Origin: Microvelia longipes | Lineage: Eukaryota > Arthropoda > Insecta > Hemiptera > Veliidae | Reading direction: 5' to 3' | Assembly: GCA_018340805.1 (NCBI GenBank) | Contig: JACMZG010001911.1 | Span: 56,148,073-56,212,072, forward strand | Length of the DNA stretch: 64,000 bases | Shown: piece by piece, positions 12,600-24,404 of the stretch | Position numbering within the stretch: position 1 is the stretch's first letter | Layout: each line of letters opens with the position of its first letter | Made by a program: the position numbers and the translations under genes | The notes under the pieces: model-generated | Seen by the model: only the letters and a program-made list of their open reading frames with translations | Database searches by the model: none | Told to the model about the DNA's origin: nothing

Positions 12600-12950
12600 C
12601 TATAATATAGAGAAGAAGAGCAAATTTAATTGACTCCATGAACGTACTATGATATAGAGAAGAAGAGCAAACATTATTGACTCCATGAAGGTACTATGAT
12701 ATAGAGAAGAAGAGCAAACATTATTGACTCCATGAATGTACTATGATATATAGAAGAAGAGTAAACTTTATTGACTCCATGAATGAACTATGATATAGAG
12801 AAGAAGAGCAAACTTTATTGACTCCACGAACGTACTATGATATAGAGAAGAAGAGCAAACTTTATTGACTCCATACTATGATATAGAGAATAAGAGCAAA
12901 TTTTATTGACTCCATGAACGTACTATGATATAGAGAAATAAGAGCAAACT
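12600..12950. repeat. 47-bp tandem repeat, about eight copies
   Basis: Unit actatgatatagagaagaag then agcaaactttattgactcca and tgaacgt. The sixth copy is shortened by 6 bases and the last is partial. Confidence 0.92.
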
Positions 12951-13439
12951 TACATTGCTTACAAACAAGGTTATATTAAAGGCGAGAAACACAGGTTATG
13001 TAAAAAGGATAAGACCGGCTCAACGTATATTAACACTTTAGAGGGAATAAAACATTTAAATGACCAACCTTTATTATCTTTAATAAAAATATTAAAACAC
13101 GAGATGGTACTATGAGCAAACATTCATAGTTAATGTAATTAATGCAAGCATGCGTAGTTCTTATCAAGCATGAGTTTGTTTTTGACACATGTTTTATGAT
13201 GAATTATTCTTTTCGAAGTCAATTGGTTCCCCGGTAAATTGACAAAGCGTGTAATTCCCTTTATTAAAGAATTTGAAGTTGAACTTGTAACAAAATAATA
13301 CGTTACTTTTTCACCCGGAACAAAAACTAACCTGGAAAAATTTTTCTGTGACGTTTTAACACTCGTTAACAACAACGCAAAAACCCTGCAAGGGAAACAA
13401 TTCAATTCGACCTCGAACCACCTCCATGATGACGTACCA
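12951..13439. other. No gene seen
   Basis: Unassigned. The longest minus-strand frame (to 13549) runs into the MITE at 13448 and has no domain I recognise. Confidence 0.4.
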
Positions 13440-13447
13440 ATAAAATC

Positions 13448-13971
13448 CAAGGATCTTGAATAAAGGGGATGACGCACTAAGTCGATTTGCCCTACAAAAA
13501 AGTGACCCCATCGAAAACAAAAAAATAGAGAAAATTCAACACGAAACATACGTCAAAACCAACTGCACATGCTTGGTACAAACTGCGCATGCTTATATTC
13601 GTATAACAGTGCAGATCTTAAATTGTAGAGGCAAACTTACCTCTCAATGGTTTTCCATTGTTTTTGCTTGAGAAGGTTTAACAAAACACGCTTAAATTAT
13701 CACTTACTGAAGTGGCAAAGTATGGTCTAAAATTTAAAATTGAATAAGCACACAATGACTCAACAAGCACAACAAATAAAACAATCACGAGAAGCATAGA
13801 AGAAAGTTGAGAAGCAAACACGACAACCTTGCTACATAACCTGCGTTTGGCGCCTTTTTTCATTATAACCAAGGGGAAGGTAAGTTTGCTCCTATTTCTC
13901 TATCTTATACAACTTCCATGGAGTCAGAAATGTTCCTTAATGCGTCATCCCCCCTTTATTCAAGATCCTTG
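13448..13971. mobile_element. hAT-like MITE with 8-bp flanking duplication
   Basis: Ends CAAGGATCTTGAATAAAGGG ... inverted at 13936-13971 (CCTTTATTCAAGATCCTTG). The flanks ataaaatc (13440-13447) and atagaatc (13972-13979) differ by one base, fitting an 8-bp target duplication. About half of the same element is found inverted at 26158-26405. Confidence 0.75.
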
Positions 13972-14221
13972 ATAGAATCGTTATACAAGAAAATGCTATA
14001 TGTAAAAAAACAAGAAGTCATCGGCACTTGGGTTCGCGCCTCGTCCACTACGTGGCTTTGGCGCAACATCCATATGTTGTTTAGCACAACACATACACTT
14101 CGCGGCAACATAGTTGTAATCCTATATCAGTTCGTCATATTACTAGCTTATATAAGTGGCGTACAGCGCGATATAAGCGAACTTTTAAATGTATTCATAA
14201 AAAACGTGATTTGTTTACATT

Positions 14222-14333
<112 letters not shown>

Positions 14334-14480
14334 TAATAGAACCAGAAAAAATGTAATAATAAAATTTAACCTAATAACCATAAGGTATAGTGTAAAAACT
14401 TTCAGCCCAATCTAAACACATTTTGTGATTTTTGAATGTTTGTGGGTCTTTATTGTGGTTAATGACGTATCACATATTTC

Positions 14481-14549
14481 AATATATATATATATATATA
14501 TATTATTATATATATTATATATATATATATATGTATGTATTATATATAT

Positions 14550-14582
<33 letters not shown>

Positions 14583-14640
14583 TTTTTTTTTTTTATTTAT
14601 ATATATTTACGGGGTTCCCCCCCCCCCCCAAAAAAAAAAT
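14481..14640. repeat. Low-complexity AT, poly-T, poly-C and poly-A tract
   Basis: Broken (AT)n, then T-, C- and A-runs (12 C at about 14619, then 10 A). Confidence 0.9.
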
Positions 14641-14732
14641 CCACCCCACTCTTACCCATTCTTATAAGCTCATTTTTTCCGAAAATTTGAAACAACAAAT
14701 AAGTATTTTCAACACATTACCTATTAATTGTT

Positions 14733-14802
14733 ACGTTGGAGTATGTACGTTGTACGTTGGAGTATGTATGTTGTATTTATGTTGTACGTTGGAGTATGTC
14801 GA
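14733..14802. repeat. Short tandem repeat, acgttggagtatgt
   Basis: The motif acgttggagtatgt occurs three times in 70 bases with variable spacing. Confidence 0.7.
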
Positions 14803-15134
14803 CACGGGATAAAACGATAAAAAGTATTTCAAAAATCAACGATACTACCATCGTGAATACAACATTGTATAGAAATTTGAAACACATTTTTGGCAGCATT
14901 ACCAAAGACCGAAGAAATAAATTCAAATATTTTATGAATCATTGAAATTGAACAATAGTTACGCTAGACACGCTTCATATAGCTTCACAATAGATATGCA
15001 GTGTCGATACAAGTACCAAACTCTAGATTTATACTATTTTCCTATTGTTGTATTAAGGTTTAAATATTTAGACTCAATGTCCAGAATGCATTGAGTCATT
15101 AACTATACAGCCAATGGCAAAAGGTTTTAACGAA

Positions 15135-15245
15135 TTGTTTTAGAGTGGTGTATTGTTTAGCGATTTTGCCTGCCACCCAGACAGTCCAGGTTCGATCCTG
15201 GTCAGGGCTTCTAGGATTTTTATAAGAGGGACGGAAAATCTAGCA
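15135..15245 (+). repeat. tRNA-derived SINE head
   Basis: A-box-like AGTGGTGTATTGTTTAGCG at about 15144 and box B CAGGTTCGATCCTGG at about 15186 are spaced as in a tRNA gene, and the box B arm can pair. No discriminator or 3' acceptor pairing makes it a true tRNA; the downstream phrase ttctaggatttttataagag is shared with the copies at 457 and 51380. Pol III transcription is inferred. Confidence 0.65.
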
Positions 15246-15474
15246 TGTGCCGACCTTCGAAATCAAATAGACAAAAGGTGGATGCGTCCGTCCGTTGTAC
15301 CATACACAACGGACGGACGTCCAATTGGAACCTTGACAGATCAAATTCCAACCTATGTAATGGCATGGGACGTTCTTAAACAGCTTGCGGTAGCGTTGCG
15401 GGAAATTTTCGCAAACTGTATAAACCCGCACAAATTATTCAATGATAAGCATTTTTTTTTACTTTTCTTGAAAC

Positions 15475-15775
15475 AGCCATAACTTTGGTGGTAGTCATCC
15501 GATTGTGATAATTAAACACTCATTATCTAGAACATTTTATCAACTTTAAAAAATGTTCTCTACATGATTAGCACACGACCTACAGGGAACCACTTATTTC
15601 AAACAACTGAAATTTGTGCGATTTTATGAATTTTTGAGCATGCGCAATCATATGAAGGGCTCTACTCTGGATTATATTTTTTCTTCATAGTTTAAGGTAT
15701 ATTTTCACCAAAAGTTTGTTTAAAGTAGTACAAAATGAGTCACATTTTTCCAGGTCCGGCTCTTGGACTATAGAA
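15475..15775 (+). repeat. Interspersed repeat family B, copy 1
   Basis: Shares long matches, inverted, with 61977-62305 (for example gagccggacctgaaaaaatg on one, catttttccaggtccggctc on the other, and the gcgcatgc / gcgcaatcatatgaa block). No coding potential was recognised. Confidence 0.75.
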
Positions 15776-15785
15776 GTAGATGTTT

Positions 15786-15865
15786 ACCATCAAAACTTGT
15801 TACCATGTTACCATCATGTTTACCATCAAAACTTGTTACCATGTTACCATCATGTTCACCATTAT
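15786..15865. repeat. ~38-bp tandem duplication
   Basis: tttaccatcaaaacttgtta followed by ccatgttaccatcatg, twice. Confidence 0.85.
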
Positions 15866-16465
15866 AAACTTTGTTAATCATTTCTCACTCAAATTCATTC
15901 GCGTTCTTACAAGCAATCTCATAAGCTAATTTTATTAATAACTGTTATTATAATTATTATTAATAGTAGCATTAAAGTTAATTAATTAATGTTTACACAT
16001 TTGATACAATATTTTGCCCATTAGCTTACGGACTCCCTAGGGGGTCCACGGACCACACTTTGCGTAACATTGAGGTAGAACACTATCTTATATCTTATGG
16101 AGTTAGCAAAAAGTCGCCAACAACGTAGCCTACTAGCTAGGTTATGTATTACCTATCCCTAGTTATCATCACTAAGGTTTAAAGGCTGTAGCTGTAGCAC
16201 TAAAGGGTTAAACAGGAATACATAAACTTTAAACCCTCTTCGGACTCCATTTATGTTTAACTGCTTTTGACGAAACCTTAACCACGACAAGAACAAGAAA
16301 TACCTAACGCTATAATAGTTTCAAGTCTAAACAATACTTTTAAGCGTTCGGTGGACGTGGACAGCGATAATTTAAAAGTAAAAAAAACTCATAAGCGTCA
16401 TTTTAATTATGAAAATATGGTACTTTGCAAGGTACCTTGTAAGCTACATACTAAAACAGTATGTA
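15866..16465. other. No gene seen
   Basis: Unassigned. A phrase ctccctagggggtccacgga at about 16032 resembles a hAT subterminal motif, without a matching second end. Confidence 0.35.
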
Positions 16466-16469
16466 AAGT

Positions 16470-16712
16470 TGACTTTATCTGCCTCCGAAGCCGCGGTCGT
16501 TAGTACTAGACTTTCGGTACCGGAGGTCCGGGGTTCACAGCCCGGGTTATGCTCTCAGTTTTTTATGAATAGAATTCGTGGTAAAAAGATTTCGCCAACT
16601 TTAGCTTTACTTTGAGCGTAGTAGATGTGACCCACCCGAGATTGTTCCCGCAGGGCGAATGCCCTGAAGGGCCAAAAGGCCCTAAAACGGTTAATTATTA
16701 TATTTATTATTA

Positions 16713-16756
<44 letters not shown>

Positions 16757-16760
16757 AAGT
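16470..16760 (+). repeat. tRNA-derived SINE ending in (ATT)n
   Basis: A tRNA-like head with box B CCGGGGTTCACAGCCCGGG at about 16532, a body with gccctgaagggccaaaaggc, and a simple (ATT)n tail at 16690-16755. This order is characteristic of SINEs. Confidence 0.65.
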
Positions 16761-17259
16761 TGACTTTAGCTAACAAACAATCCGATGTTGATCAGCGATC
16801 TTATTGAATATTAATAAATCCTGGCGTCGCGCTTCCGTAACAAATGTTTTATTGTGTAAAGTATGCGGGTATAGTTTTATGCTCTTATGTAGGGTGAGCA
16901 CCCTAATGTCTTCTGCACAGTTTAAAACCATCCCCCTCCCTATTGTTCAAACCCTTTAAAATAAAAAATTAATAGGGAGAATCGGCCTTGACCTACACAA
17001 CTAAACTAAAGCAACGTCCACAAGATATACAAGTTACAGCAAAAGCTCTGAGAAACTCTTTAGTCTTATTTATTTCTTCTTTATTTATTATTTATTATAT
17101 TATTACTTTTATTCTTATTTTTTATTTATTTAGTATTTTCTGTCTTGATTTATTTCTTCTTTTTTCTTTATTCATTTTTTTGGTTCTTTATTTATTTTAT
17201 TTTTTTATCTTTTATTTATTTTATTAATAATGAAAGTATAAAATAATTACTTTACCTCA
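16761..17259. other. No gene; T-rich tract 17070-17230
   Basis: Strongly T-rich (ttatttatt) low-complexity DNA. The hydrophobic frame at 16988-17227 simply translates it. Confidence 0.45.
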
Positions 17260-17260
17260 T

Positions 17261-18115
17261 TTATACCGTAAGTATATGGGAAAAGTATTGTGTTTGCAGA
17301 AAATCCGAAATTACTACCTGATTTATCGTTTCAGGTGAGTAAAACCCTAAAACCTGTAGTTATATAAACCTTGTGTCATATATAAAACTGTAGTCATACA
17401 TAAAATACATAAAAACAGTAAAAACCTGTAGTCATATATAAAACCTGTAGTCATACATAAAACCTGTAGTCATATATAAAACCTGTAGTCATACATAAAA
17501 CCTGTAGTCATATATAACCTGTAGTCATACATAAAACTGTAGTCATATATAAAACCTGTAGGTCATAATAAAACCTGTAGTCATATATCGTGTAGTCATA
17601 TAAAACCTGTAGTCATAAATAAAACCTGTGTATATATAAAACTGTAGTATACATAAAAACCTGTAGTCATAAATAAAACCGTGTAGGTCATACATAAAAA
17701 CTGTAGTATATAATAACCTGTAGTAGTCATATATAAAACCTGTACTCATACATGAAACATGTAGTCATACATAAAACCTGTAGTCGTACATAAAACCAAC
17801 ATAAATTTAGTAGAAAAGTAAACCTTAACAACTAACGTAATAAAAACGCATACCAAGTTTGTTTCAATATGACAAGTATATCTACGGTTTTTATTTGATC
17901 ATTAAGGTTACGGAGCATCCAGCGAGGTCAGTGCCTGGAGCGTGACTGCCGGGAATGAAACGAATGAATTTACCATCTGAAGACGTAATTTGAAGCATAA
18001 ATTTGATGATTTTTATATTCTGAGGACGAACGAAGCCAGTCCGAAGCAGGGAATATGAGCGCAACGAATCCGATGAGATGAGGAAAAATTCTGAGGTACC
18101 CCGTACCCGATTTAT
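17261..18115 (+). repeat. 5S-tailed repeat copy with a satellite inside
   Basis: The head (ataccgtaagtatatggga, cgtttcaggtga) is at 17261-17340 and the tail with the 5S-like block (ggtcagtgcctgga at about 17926) is at 17815-18115, ending ggtaccccgtacccgat. The ~500 bp usually between them has been replaced by the satellite at 17345-17790. Confidence 0.8.
17345..17795. repeat. ~19-bp satellite, about 25 copies
   Basis: Units of aaaacctgtagtcatatat with many 1-3-bp indels and alternating tcatacat/tcatatat variants. Confidence 0.93.
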
Positions 18116-18308
18116 TATGTACCAATGTAAAGGAATTAGAAGCATAAAATATGGATGCAACTAATTAAGATTCAAAATAATAAATAAATAATAGAAGTTT
18201 CAAAGTTATGGTCATAACTGTTTTAGCAAATTTTTTCTTAGAAAAAATGCTTAAAAAGTAGTAAAATCGCTTACAAAGTAGCTAGGTCCTAGAACACACA
18301 CACAACAC

Positions 18309-18309
18309 A

Positions 18310-18357
<48 letters not shown>

Positions 18358-18395
18358 ATATATATATATATATATTATAATATATATATAGTATT
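18309..18395. repeat. (AT)n microsatellite
   Basis: Interrupted alternating AT following an acacacaacac stretch. Confidence 0.93.
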
Positions 18396-19008
18396 AGTCA
18401 TTAATTTTGATTTAGCTAAATCACGGGCGTTATAATATCCTATTGATTGTGGTGCCAAAAAGAGCGCCCAGGTTTTTCCACACTATTTTTTAAAGAGTGG
18501 TTTAACTCTCTTCTCAATCCCACCTCATTATTACCGTAGCATAATCTTAATCCCGTTTTTGAGCAGGCGAGGCTGAAACAGGACAGGAAAAGTTAAATGT
18601 TGAGGTGTCTGTATTTGTGTCTATAATTGATACCTTTGTGACAATTGACATTAGTGTGAGAGGCAAGGTAAGGTTAGATAAAACCAGGTATAGGTAGGGA
18701 GGTCGAATTAATCTGTCTACAAGTGGTCTACCATGACGTCATAACATGGCCGACTCCCTCCTACTATAAAATCCCACTCTTACAGGATTATACATGACTA
18801 TACTTGACTTTATCAATAATTATGTATCAAACAATAACCTTAAAATTTCATAATCCGTCAATAGTTGTATTGTTTGCTCAAATAAGTAACAACAGCTTTG
18901 TTTGATTATCTTCATAGTATAAGAATTATTGCCATAGGATTGTGACACAGGAATTTCCCTGTTATTAAAATATTTAATTATATAGTCCTTGAATCCAGGT
19001 AGGCTTGC
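18396..19008. other. No gene seen
   Basis: Unassigned non-repetitive DNA. Confidence 0.35.
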
Positions 19009-19009
19009 C

Positions 19010-19099
19010 AGGCGTCCCGATTTCGGCGGGACAGTCCTGATATTGACACTTTTGTCCCGCTCAAATTTAAAATCCCAACAAAACTAAAAACGTCCGGAT
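19010..19099 (+). mobile_element. Possible remnant of an older DNA transposon end
   Basis: aggcttgccaggcgtcccga and tcggcgggacagtcctgata resemble the end of a known type of DNA element. The 3.27-kb element at 19100 is inserted just inside it, and continuation resumes at 22376. The other end was not found. Confidence 0.4.
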
Positions 19100-22000
19100 T
19101 AGGGTGGCCCTTAGCTATAGGGGTGAAAAAAAAATTTCAGAAATGTTGTGCTCCCAACCCCTAATTTTGTTCGAATATATGAAAAAAAAATTCCATAAAA
19201 ATTTTAGCCCGATCGGAGGTGATTAACAGGTGCCGCGCCGGCCTTTGAAGTTTTACAGGTGTGTCAAAATTCGTCAAAATTGTGATTTTCGTGACAATTT
19301 TTTGTCCTGTGATTTTTACATTATTTTTTAAGTAAAAAACAATACTTAATTCACTATTAGACACTATGAACTTACCATTATTGACCTGAAATCATCTTAG
19401 TTTGTACTTAATCTGACATTTAATGGTGGGACATATAATTTTTTCTGAAAATTTTTTTAAAAAACATTTTTTTTTCTCTACACTGCAAAGTATAACTCAT
19501 ATAATATGTTTTTTTGTTATCAATTCATTGACATATTATGTTCTTGTATACTGTTTCTATAATTAAGACCATTAAATTGGTTATTTATACCAAAATTAGC
19601 AGACTAAATGTGAAACATACAAAACACTGTCATCCTATCTGCAGTAGGTGAAAGCTAAGTAATGAGTATAATAGTCCAATTCAGTTTCAAGAATTTTCAA
19701 TTTTTTTTTGTTTAAAATTTATTTTCAAACAAGCCATTATTGTGACATTTGAACTTTGTGTGTTATCCCCTTGCTTGATACCCCCCCCCTCTTCCCTTAC
19801 CAATTTATTAACCATTACAAATGGTTAATAATTTTTTTTAGTACAGCATTGCAAAGTTTTAAATCTATAGCCTCGTTATTGGACTAATGATTGAATAAAG
19901 TGCAAGTCAGACATTTGGGCCTTACTCGCACTTTTAGCACCATACACGCTCTTAATACACTCTTAAAGAAAATTTTAAATTTTCTTATCGAAGATTTTTC
20001 TTGGTAGACAACTTGAACTCACTTCTAAATAAATAAACTTTTAAACAATAGATCGCCATCGACATTTCATCTTGCATGGCTAATAGCACCTGGCTTTCTA
20101 AATGACACTCTTCGAGGGGGGTCTCTCCTAGAAAAATCACTGCCAGCTCCATTAGCTCCCTTAATCTTTTCTTAATTGTTTTTCTTTTAAACTTTTTTTA
20201 CGAAGAAGTCAAAGCATATCTCTTCTTAAACCTCTGGGAACCTCCTTCAATACCAGAAGACTATTTTTTGGGTCTATCTGACCCCATGAGTTTCTGAACC
20301 TAGAAAAACAGTGGAACATCTGGCCCAAAAGTCGGTCCCACCAATTCATTGAATACACCCTTTAAACACCACTTCAATATGTGGTACCTACAAGGCAGGT
20401 ATAGAAATCCTTTTCTAAGAGGTTCTCAATATTTCTGCAAGCTCCATTGTTCTACCGTGTTTGATGCCGTGTGTCAAAACACATCGCTTGGACTGAATCA
20501 AGAAGTCTCATTCTCAAGACATTTTAGACTGCTACGGGCTATTCTGCTCCAGTACTGTGGTATGCCGGAGCTCCTATCAACTTGTCTTTTACGCCATATG
20601 AAATAAGACTGCCAACCTCTCTATCTTATTGTCTTTTGTAATATTAGGATGAAGCTTCCCATGCCCAATGCACAACAGCAACACTGATTTCTATCAATAC
20701 TAAAGGTTTTTAACATTTCCTTGTATCTAAGAATCCTTAACTGGGATCGTTTACGGCTCATTGAATTTCTGTTTAATTACCAAAGTCCTTGTATCATGGC
20801 CTAACGCTTCTCTGTGGTAATATACATGAACAGCATCTCTGTCCCTAACTTTGCAACCTATCTATCGTTTGGTGCTAGGCGATCATTAAAAAAATCAACA
20901 GTTCCTCTAAACCCAACGACGAGGAAAAAATGCATCAGAGACAAGCTCATCTGAACTCTCTCATTGTCTTCTGTGCTACTACTGCTTCTGTTGCTTGGTA
21001 AGAAATTCAGCCAACAAACTAGATCGATCAATATCCTCCAAGCATCGAGTTTTTCAATGGACCTTTCCTCCTTCCGCTCTGCAGTTCTCTATTCTGCCCT
21101 GTGTAAATTAATGTCAACTCCCCAGCATAACACCAGGTCGCCCTTCATTCTTTTGCATCGCAAAAAATCTATGTCCTCCTGGATTTTTATTGATTTTCGG
21201 CGTCACTATGGGCAATATCAAATAAATCATCCAGCCTGTCTGTAAAAGCAAACAACTACTGATAGCAAATCAGTCGTTTTTGAAGAAGAATTTTTCTGAA
21301 GACAACAACAATGGTTAGAACGAAGAACCTTCACTTGTCATTTTATAACTTATACAAACAAACTTAAACCAAACACTTGATTTAAAAAAGAAATTAAAAT
21401 ATTTGATGGGTAACAGTTTGTTGTCTGATCTAAAACTGGAACTTTTTTAAGTAAGTCAAAGGGATTAAAATGATTCATTATAGTACCCCTGCTTAGATCA
21501 CTTCCATCTTACATGGTATTTTCCTTGACTCATCTTTAATCCTTAAGTGGACACTAGGGTTATTTTACCTGAAAGTATTTTGGTAAACAAGTTTGTCAAT
21601 TACTAATGTTATTATTAACTCTATTCAAAGTTATAACCTGACTTGCTTTCTTTATCTATCATTTTTGTGAAATGTATAAAATTTATATTTCATAATAGGT
21701 AAGAGGGGAGGTCAAGCAAAGGGAGGGGGATTAACACACAAGTTTCAAATGGACAACAATGGCTTTTTGAAAATAATGTAAACAAAAAAAAATTGAAAAT
21801 TCTTGAAACTGAATTGGACTATTATACTTATTACTTAGCTTCCACCTACTGCGAGATAGGGATGACAGTGTTTGTATTGTTTCACATTAGGTCTGCTAAT
21901 TTTGGTATAAATAACAATTAATGGTTTAAATTATAGAAAACAGTATACAAGAACATAATATGTCAATGAATTGATAACAAAAAAACATATTATATGAGTT

Positions 22001-22367
22001 ATACTTTGCAGTGTAGAGAAAAAAAATGTTTTTTAAAAAAATTTTCAGAAAAAATATATATGTCCACCATTAAATGTCAGATTAAGTACAAACTAAGATG
22101 ATTTCAGGTCATAATGGTAAGTTCATAGTGTCTAATTAGTGGATTAAGTATTGTTTTTACTTAAAAAATAATGTAAAAAATCACAGGAAAAAAATTTGTC
22201 ACGAAAATCACAATTTTGACGAATTTTGACACCTGTAAAAGGCCCGGCGGCACCTGTTAATCACCTCCGATCGGGCTAAAATTTTATGGATTTTTTTTTC
22301 ATATATTCGAACAAAATTAGGGGTAGGAGCAAAGAAAAAAGAAAGTTCATTTTTAAGGGCCACCCTA
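19100..22367 (-). mobile_element. 3.27-kb DNA transposon with ~680-bp inverted ends
   Basis: Ends TAGGGTGGCCCTTA and its inverse GGGCCACCCTA. The inverted arms run about 19100-19790 and 21710-22367 and stay alignable throughout (for example gatcggaggtgattaacagg with cctgttaatcacctccgatc). An exact 8-bp duplication gtccggat flanks it at 19092-19099 and 22368-22375. The interior holds a decayed minus-strand coding region. The 8-bp duplication rules out Tc1/mariner and piggyBac; hAT, P-like or a less-known superfamily remain possible. Confidence 0.88.
19950..21260 (-). pseudogene. Decayed transposase-like gene, minus strand
   Basis: Minus-strand fragments, in order: DDLFDIAHSDAE (rc of about 21198-21236), a basic stretch, then after several frameshifts a PGAISHAR segment that continues one frame over as MSMAIYCLKVYLF (rc of about 20017-20092). 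The motifs LFDIAH-D-A and HAR-(W/F)-M-x-x-AIY-x-LK recall unnamed transposase-like proteins repeated in many invertebrate genomes; I cannot assign the superfamily from memory. Stops and frameshifts are frequent, so no product is expected. Confidence 0.55.
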
Positions 22368-22375
22368 GTCCGGAT

Positions 22376-22735
22376 ATAACATATTTCTAACTAATTTTTT
22401 ATAAAATACAAAACATTCATGCATTTTTTGTCTGTAATATTATATTGATAGAAAGAAAGGAAGATATATTAAGAAAGGAATTTATATTTTCAGAAACCAA
22501 AAATACTTTCGATCATTTAAAATTATTTTCAATTTAAGTTTGGTTTGTAAACAAGCTTGTTGTCGTAGTTTAGAGACAAAATGTGTTTAGAGTCGAAGTA
22601 TTGACGTTTCGAAGAATTCGATTTGCTGATGCTCTAAATTGTGTACATGGAACATGGCTGCTTTAGCAATTTATTATTGCCTCACTTCGCTCATAAATAA
22701 GTTTCTACAAGAGTAAAATCATTTTTAATTTTCCT
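22376..22735. other. No gene seen
   Basis: AT-rich DNA between two repeats. Confidence 0.4.
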
Positions 22736-22737
22736 CA

Positions 22738-23455
22738 TTAATACCGTAGGTATATAGGAAAAATACTGTTTGCAAAAACAATCCGAAACCGGGATGTCAC
22801 CAGAATTATCCGTTTCAGGTGTTTTAAGACCTCCTGAGTAGTTTTCACAAAGTTGTCTGTCTGTGTGTCTGTGTGTCGTTATCACTGTAGCTCTTATAAA
22901 AACTTTTATACAAAATTCAGTCTATAGGTGTAGTTGAGGTATTTTGAAAATAATGTTTTATGACGTTATCAACCCACAATATTGACTCAGCAAACGTTTC
23001 GAAAAGTCATAAAACGCGAAAAATTATGCGATCGGGTTGACATTTTACACGCATGTAGCCATGCTTAAAACTAACAAAACAAAGTGATAAGTTTTATCTG
23101 ATTATCAGCATTACTTCAATTTTTAAGAAAATACTTTTTTTATGAAATTATAAAAAAATTGAAAAACGATACATTTGAGTTGAAATTCAGTACAAGCGTA
23201 TATTAGTACGTATAAAATATGTACACCACGCTTCACTTCAATACGACTAGTATATCTATGTTTTTAGGAATCATAAAAGTTAAGCAGCATCAAGCGTGGT
23301 CAGTGCCTGGATGGATGACCACTAAGAATGAAAAGGATCGAGCGGAGCGAGTCTGAAGACATGTTGTAGTATATATTTGGCCAATTGTTAATTCTACGGA
23401 CGAGCGAAGCGAATTTTGTAATGAGGAAAATTTCTGAGGTACCTTGTACCTGATT
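22738..23455 (+). repeat. 5S-tailed repeat, near full length
   Basis: Runs from ataccgtaggtatatagga through cgtttcaggtg, cctgagtagttttcacaaag, a central atgacgttatcaaccc block, a gagttgaaattcagtacaag block and the 5S-like segment at 23279-23323, to ggtaccttgtacctgat. About 718 bp. A second near-complete copy is inverted at 30686-31390. No protein-coding frame is conserved, so it is non-autonomous. Confidence 0.85.
23279..23323 (+). promoter_or_regulatory. 5S rRNA-like internal control region
   Basis: gttaagcagcatcaagcgtg then gtcagtgcctggatggatga then cc resembles the animal 5S gene from box A (gttaagca) through the intermediate element to box C (tggatggGtgacc). The upstream gatcat also aligns with the 5S sequence. 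That it recruits TFIIIA/Pol III is inferred, not shown. Confidence 0.6.
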
Positions 23456-23459
23456 TTTT

Positions 23460-24265
23460 TTAGTTTAAAAGAAATCTAACAAGTCAGCATATTCCAGCCC
23501 CGGAATAAAAAACTCTAGAACGTTAGTTTATGTACTCTACTTTATGGTTCAGCAATTCCTATAAGACTGTATAGTTCATAAATATTATGACGTAGAAAGT
23601 TACTCCAGGGCTACCGGGCTAATATATATTATTCTAGAAAATTTCAAATAAAAATATCTAAAATAAAATAAAAAATTATAAAAATGTATAAAATAAAAAT
23701 ACATCGTAAAAAATACAACACTTTTCCTATATATTTACTTGCTTGCAGTATTGATTGGAAAAAGCAATGTAAAATATAAAATGTAGAAAAAACTTTGTAA
23801 AATCACTTTTGCAAAGTTTTTAATCATCTTTACAGTTTCGTTTATTAAATTATTACTTTTATTATTTATTTATTTTTTAAACAGACAGGAACTGGTGTGA
23901 GTGAAACATGCAAGTGGAAGGGGTACGGATCTTACAACATGACTTGAGAACATGCACCGGGGTGCGGCCTGTATATTTATTAGTAAAGCTAATAGGAACG
24001 GGACAGAGTCGCATCTCTTCAACATTTCACATTTTTACGAGACTGTACACGTTTTAGAACATTTCAAAGATGTTTAGGACAGTAAACAGATGCCAACATC
24101 TAGAGTGACCCAAAAATAAATACGATCACAACTTTTTTTCTTTTAATATTATTGGTTTAACCTGATGTCTGTCTTTTTGTATAAATAATTAATGTATATA
24201 AAATAATGTATATAAAACATGTATGAATATAAAATAATGTAATTTAAAATACTAAAAATTTAAAT
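23460..24265. other. No gene seen
   Basis: AT-rich unassigned DNA. A reversed tail fragment of the 5S-tailed repeat (attcgggtacgtggtacctt) sits at about 24266. Confidence 0.4.
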
Positions 24266-24404
24266 ATTCGGGTACGTGGTACCTTAAAAGATTTTTTTTT
24301 ATTTTTCCGAGCTCGCTTGACGCACGACTTTGAAATGTCAGGTAACCTAATGTCTAGGGTGTTATACTTTAAGGTTAATACTCTTTTATAATTAAAAGAG
24401 TAAT

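Noticed and set aside
13678..13872. Minus-strand frame with a hydrophobic segment, possible small membrane protein
   Set aside because: It lies wholly inside the hAT-like MITE and has no counterpart in the half copy at 26158-26405.
15135..15245. A functional tRNA gene
   Set aside because: Box A and box B are present but acceptor-stem pairing is not, and the downstream sequence is shared with other SINE copies.
23279..23323. A genuine 5S rRNA gene
   Set aside because: Only the internal promoter portion resembles 5S; the 5' and 3' terminal stems are absent and it is part of a dispersed repeat.
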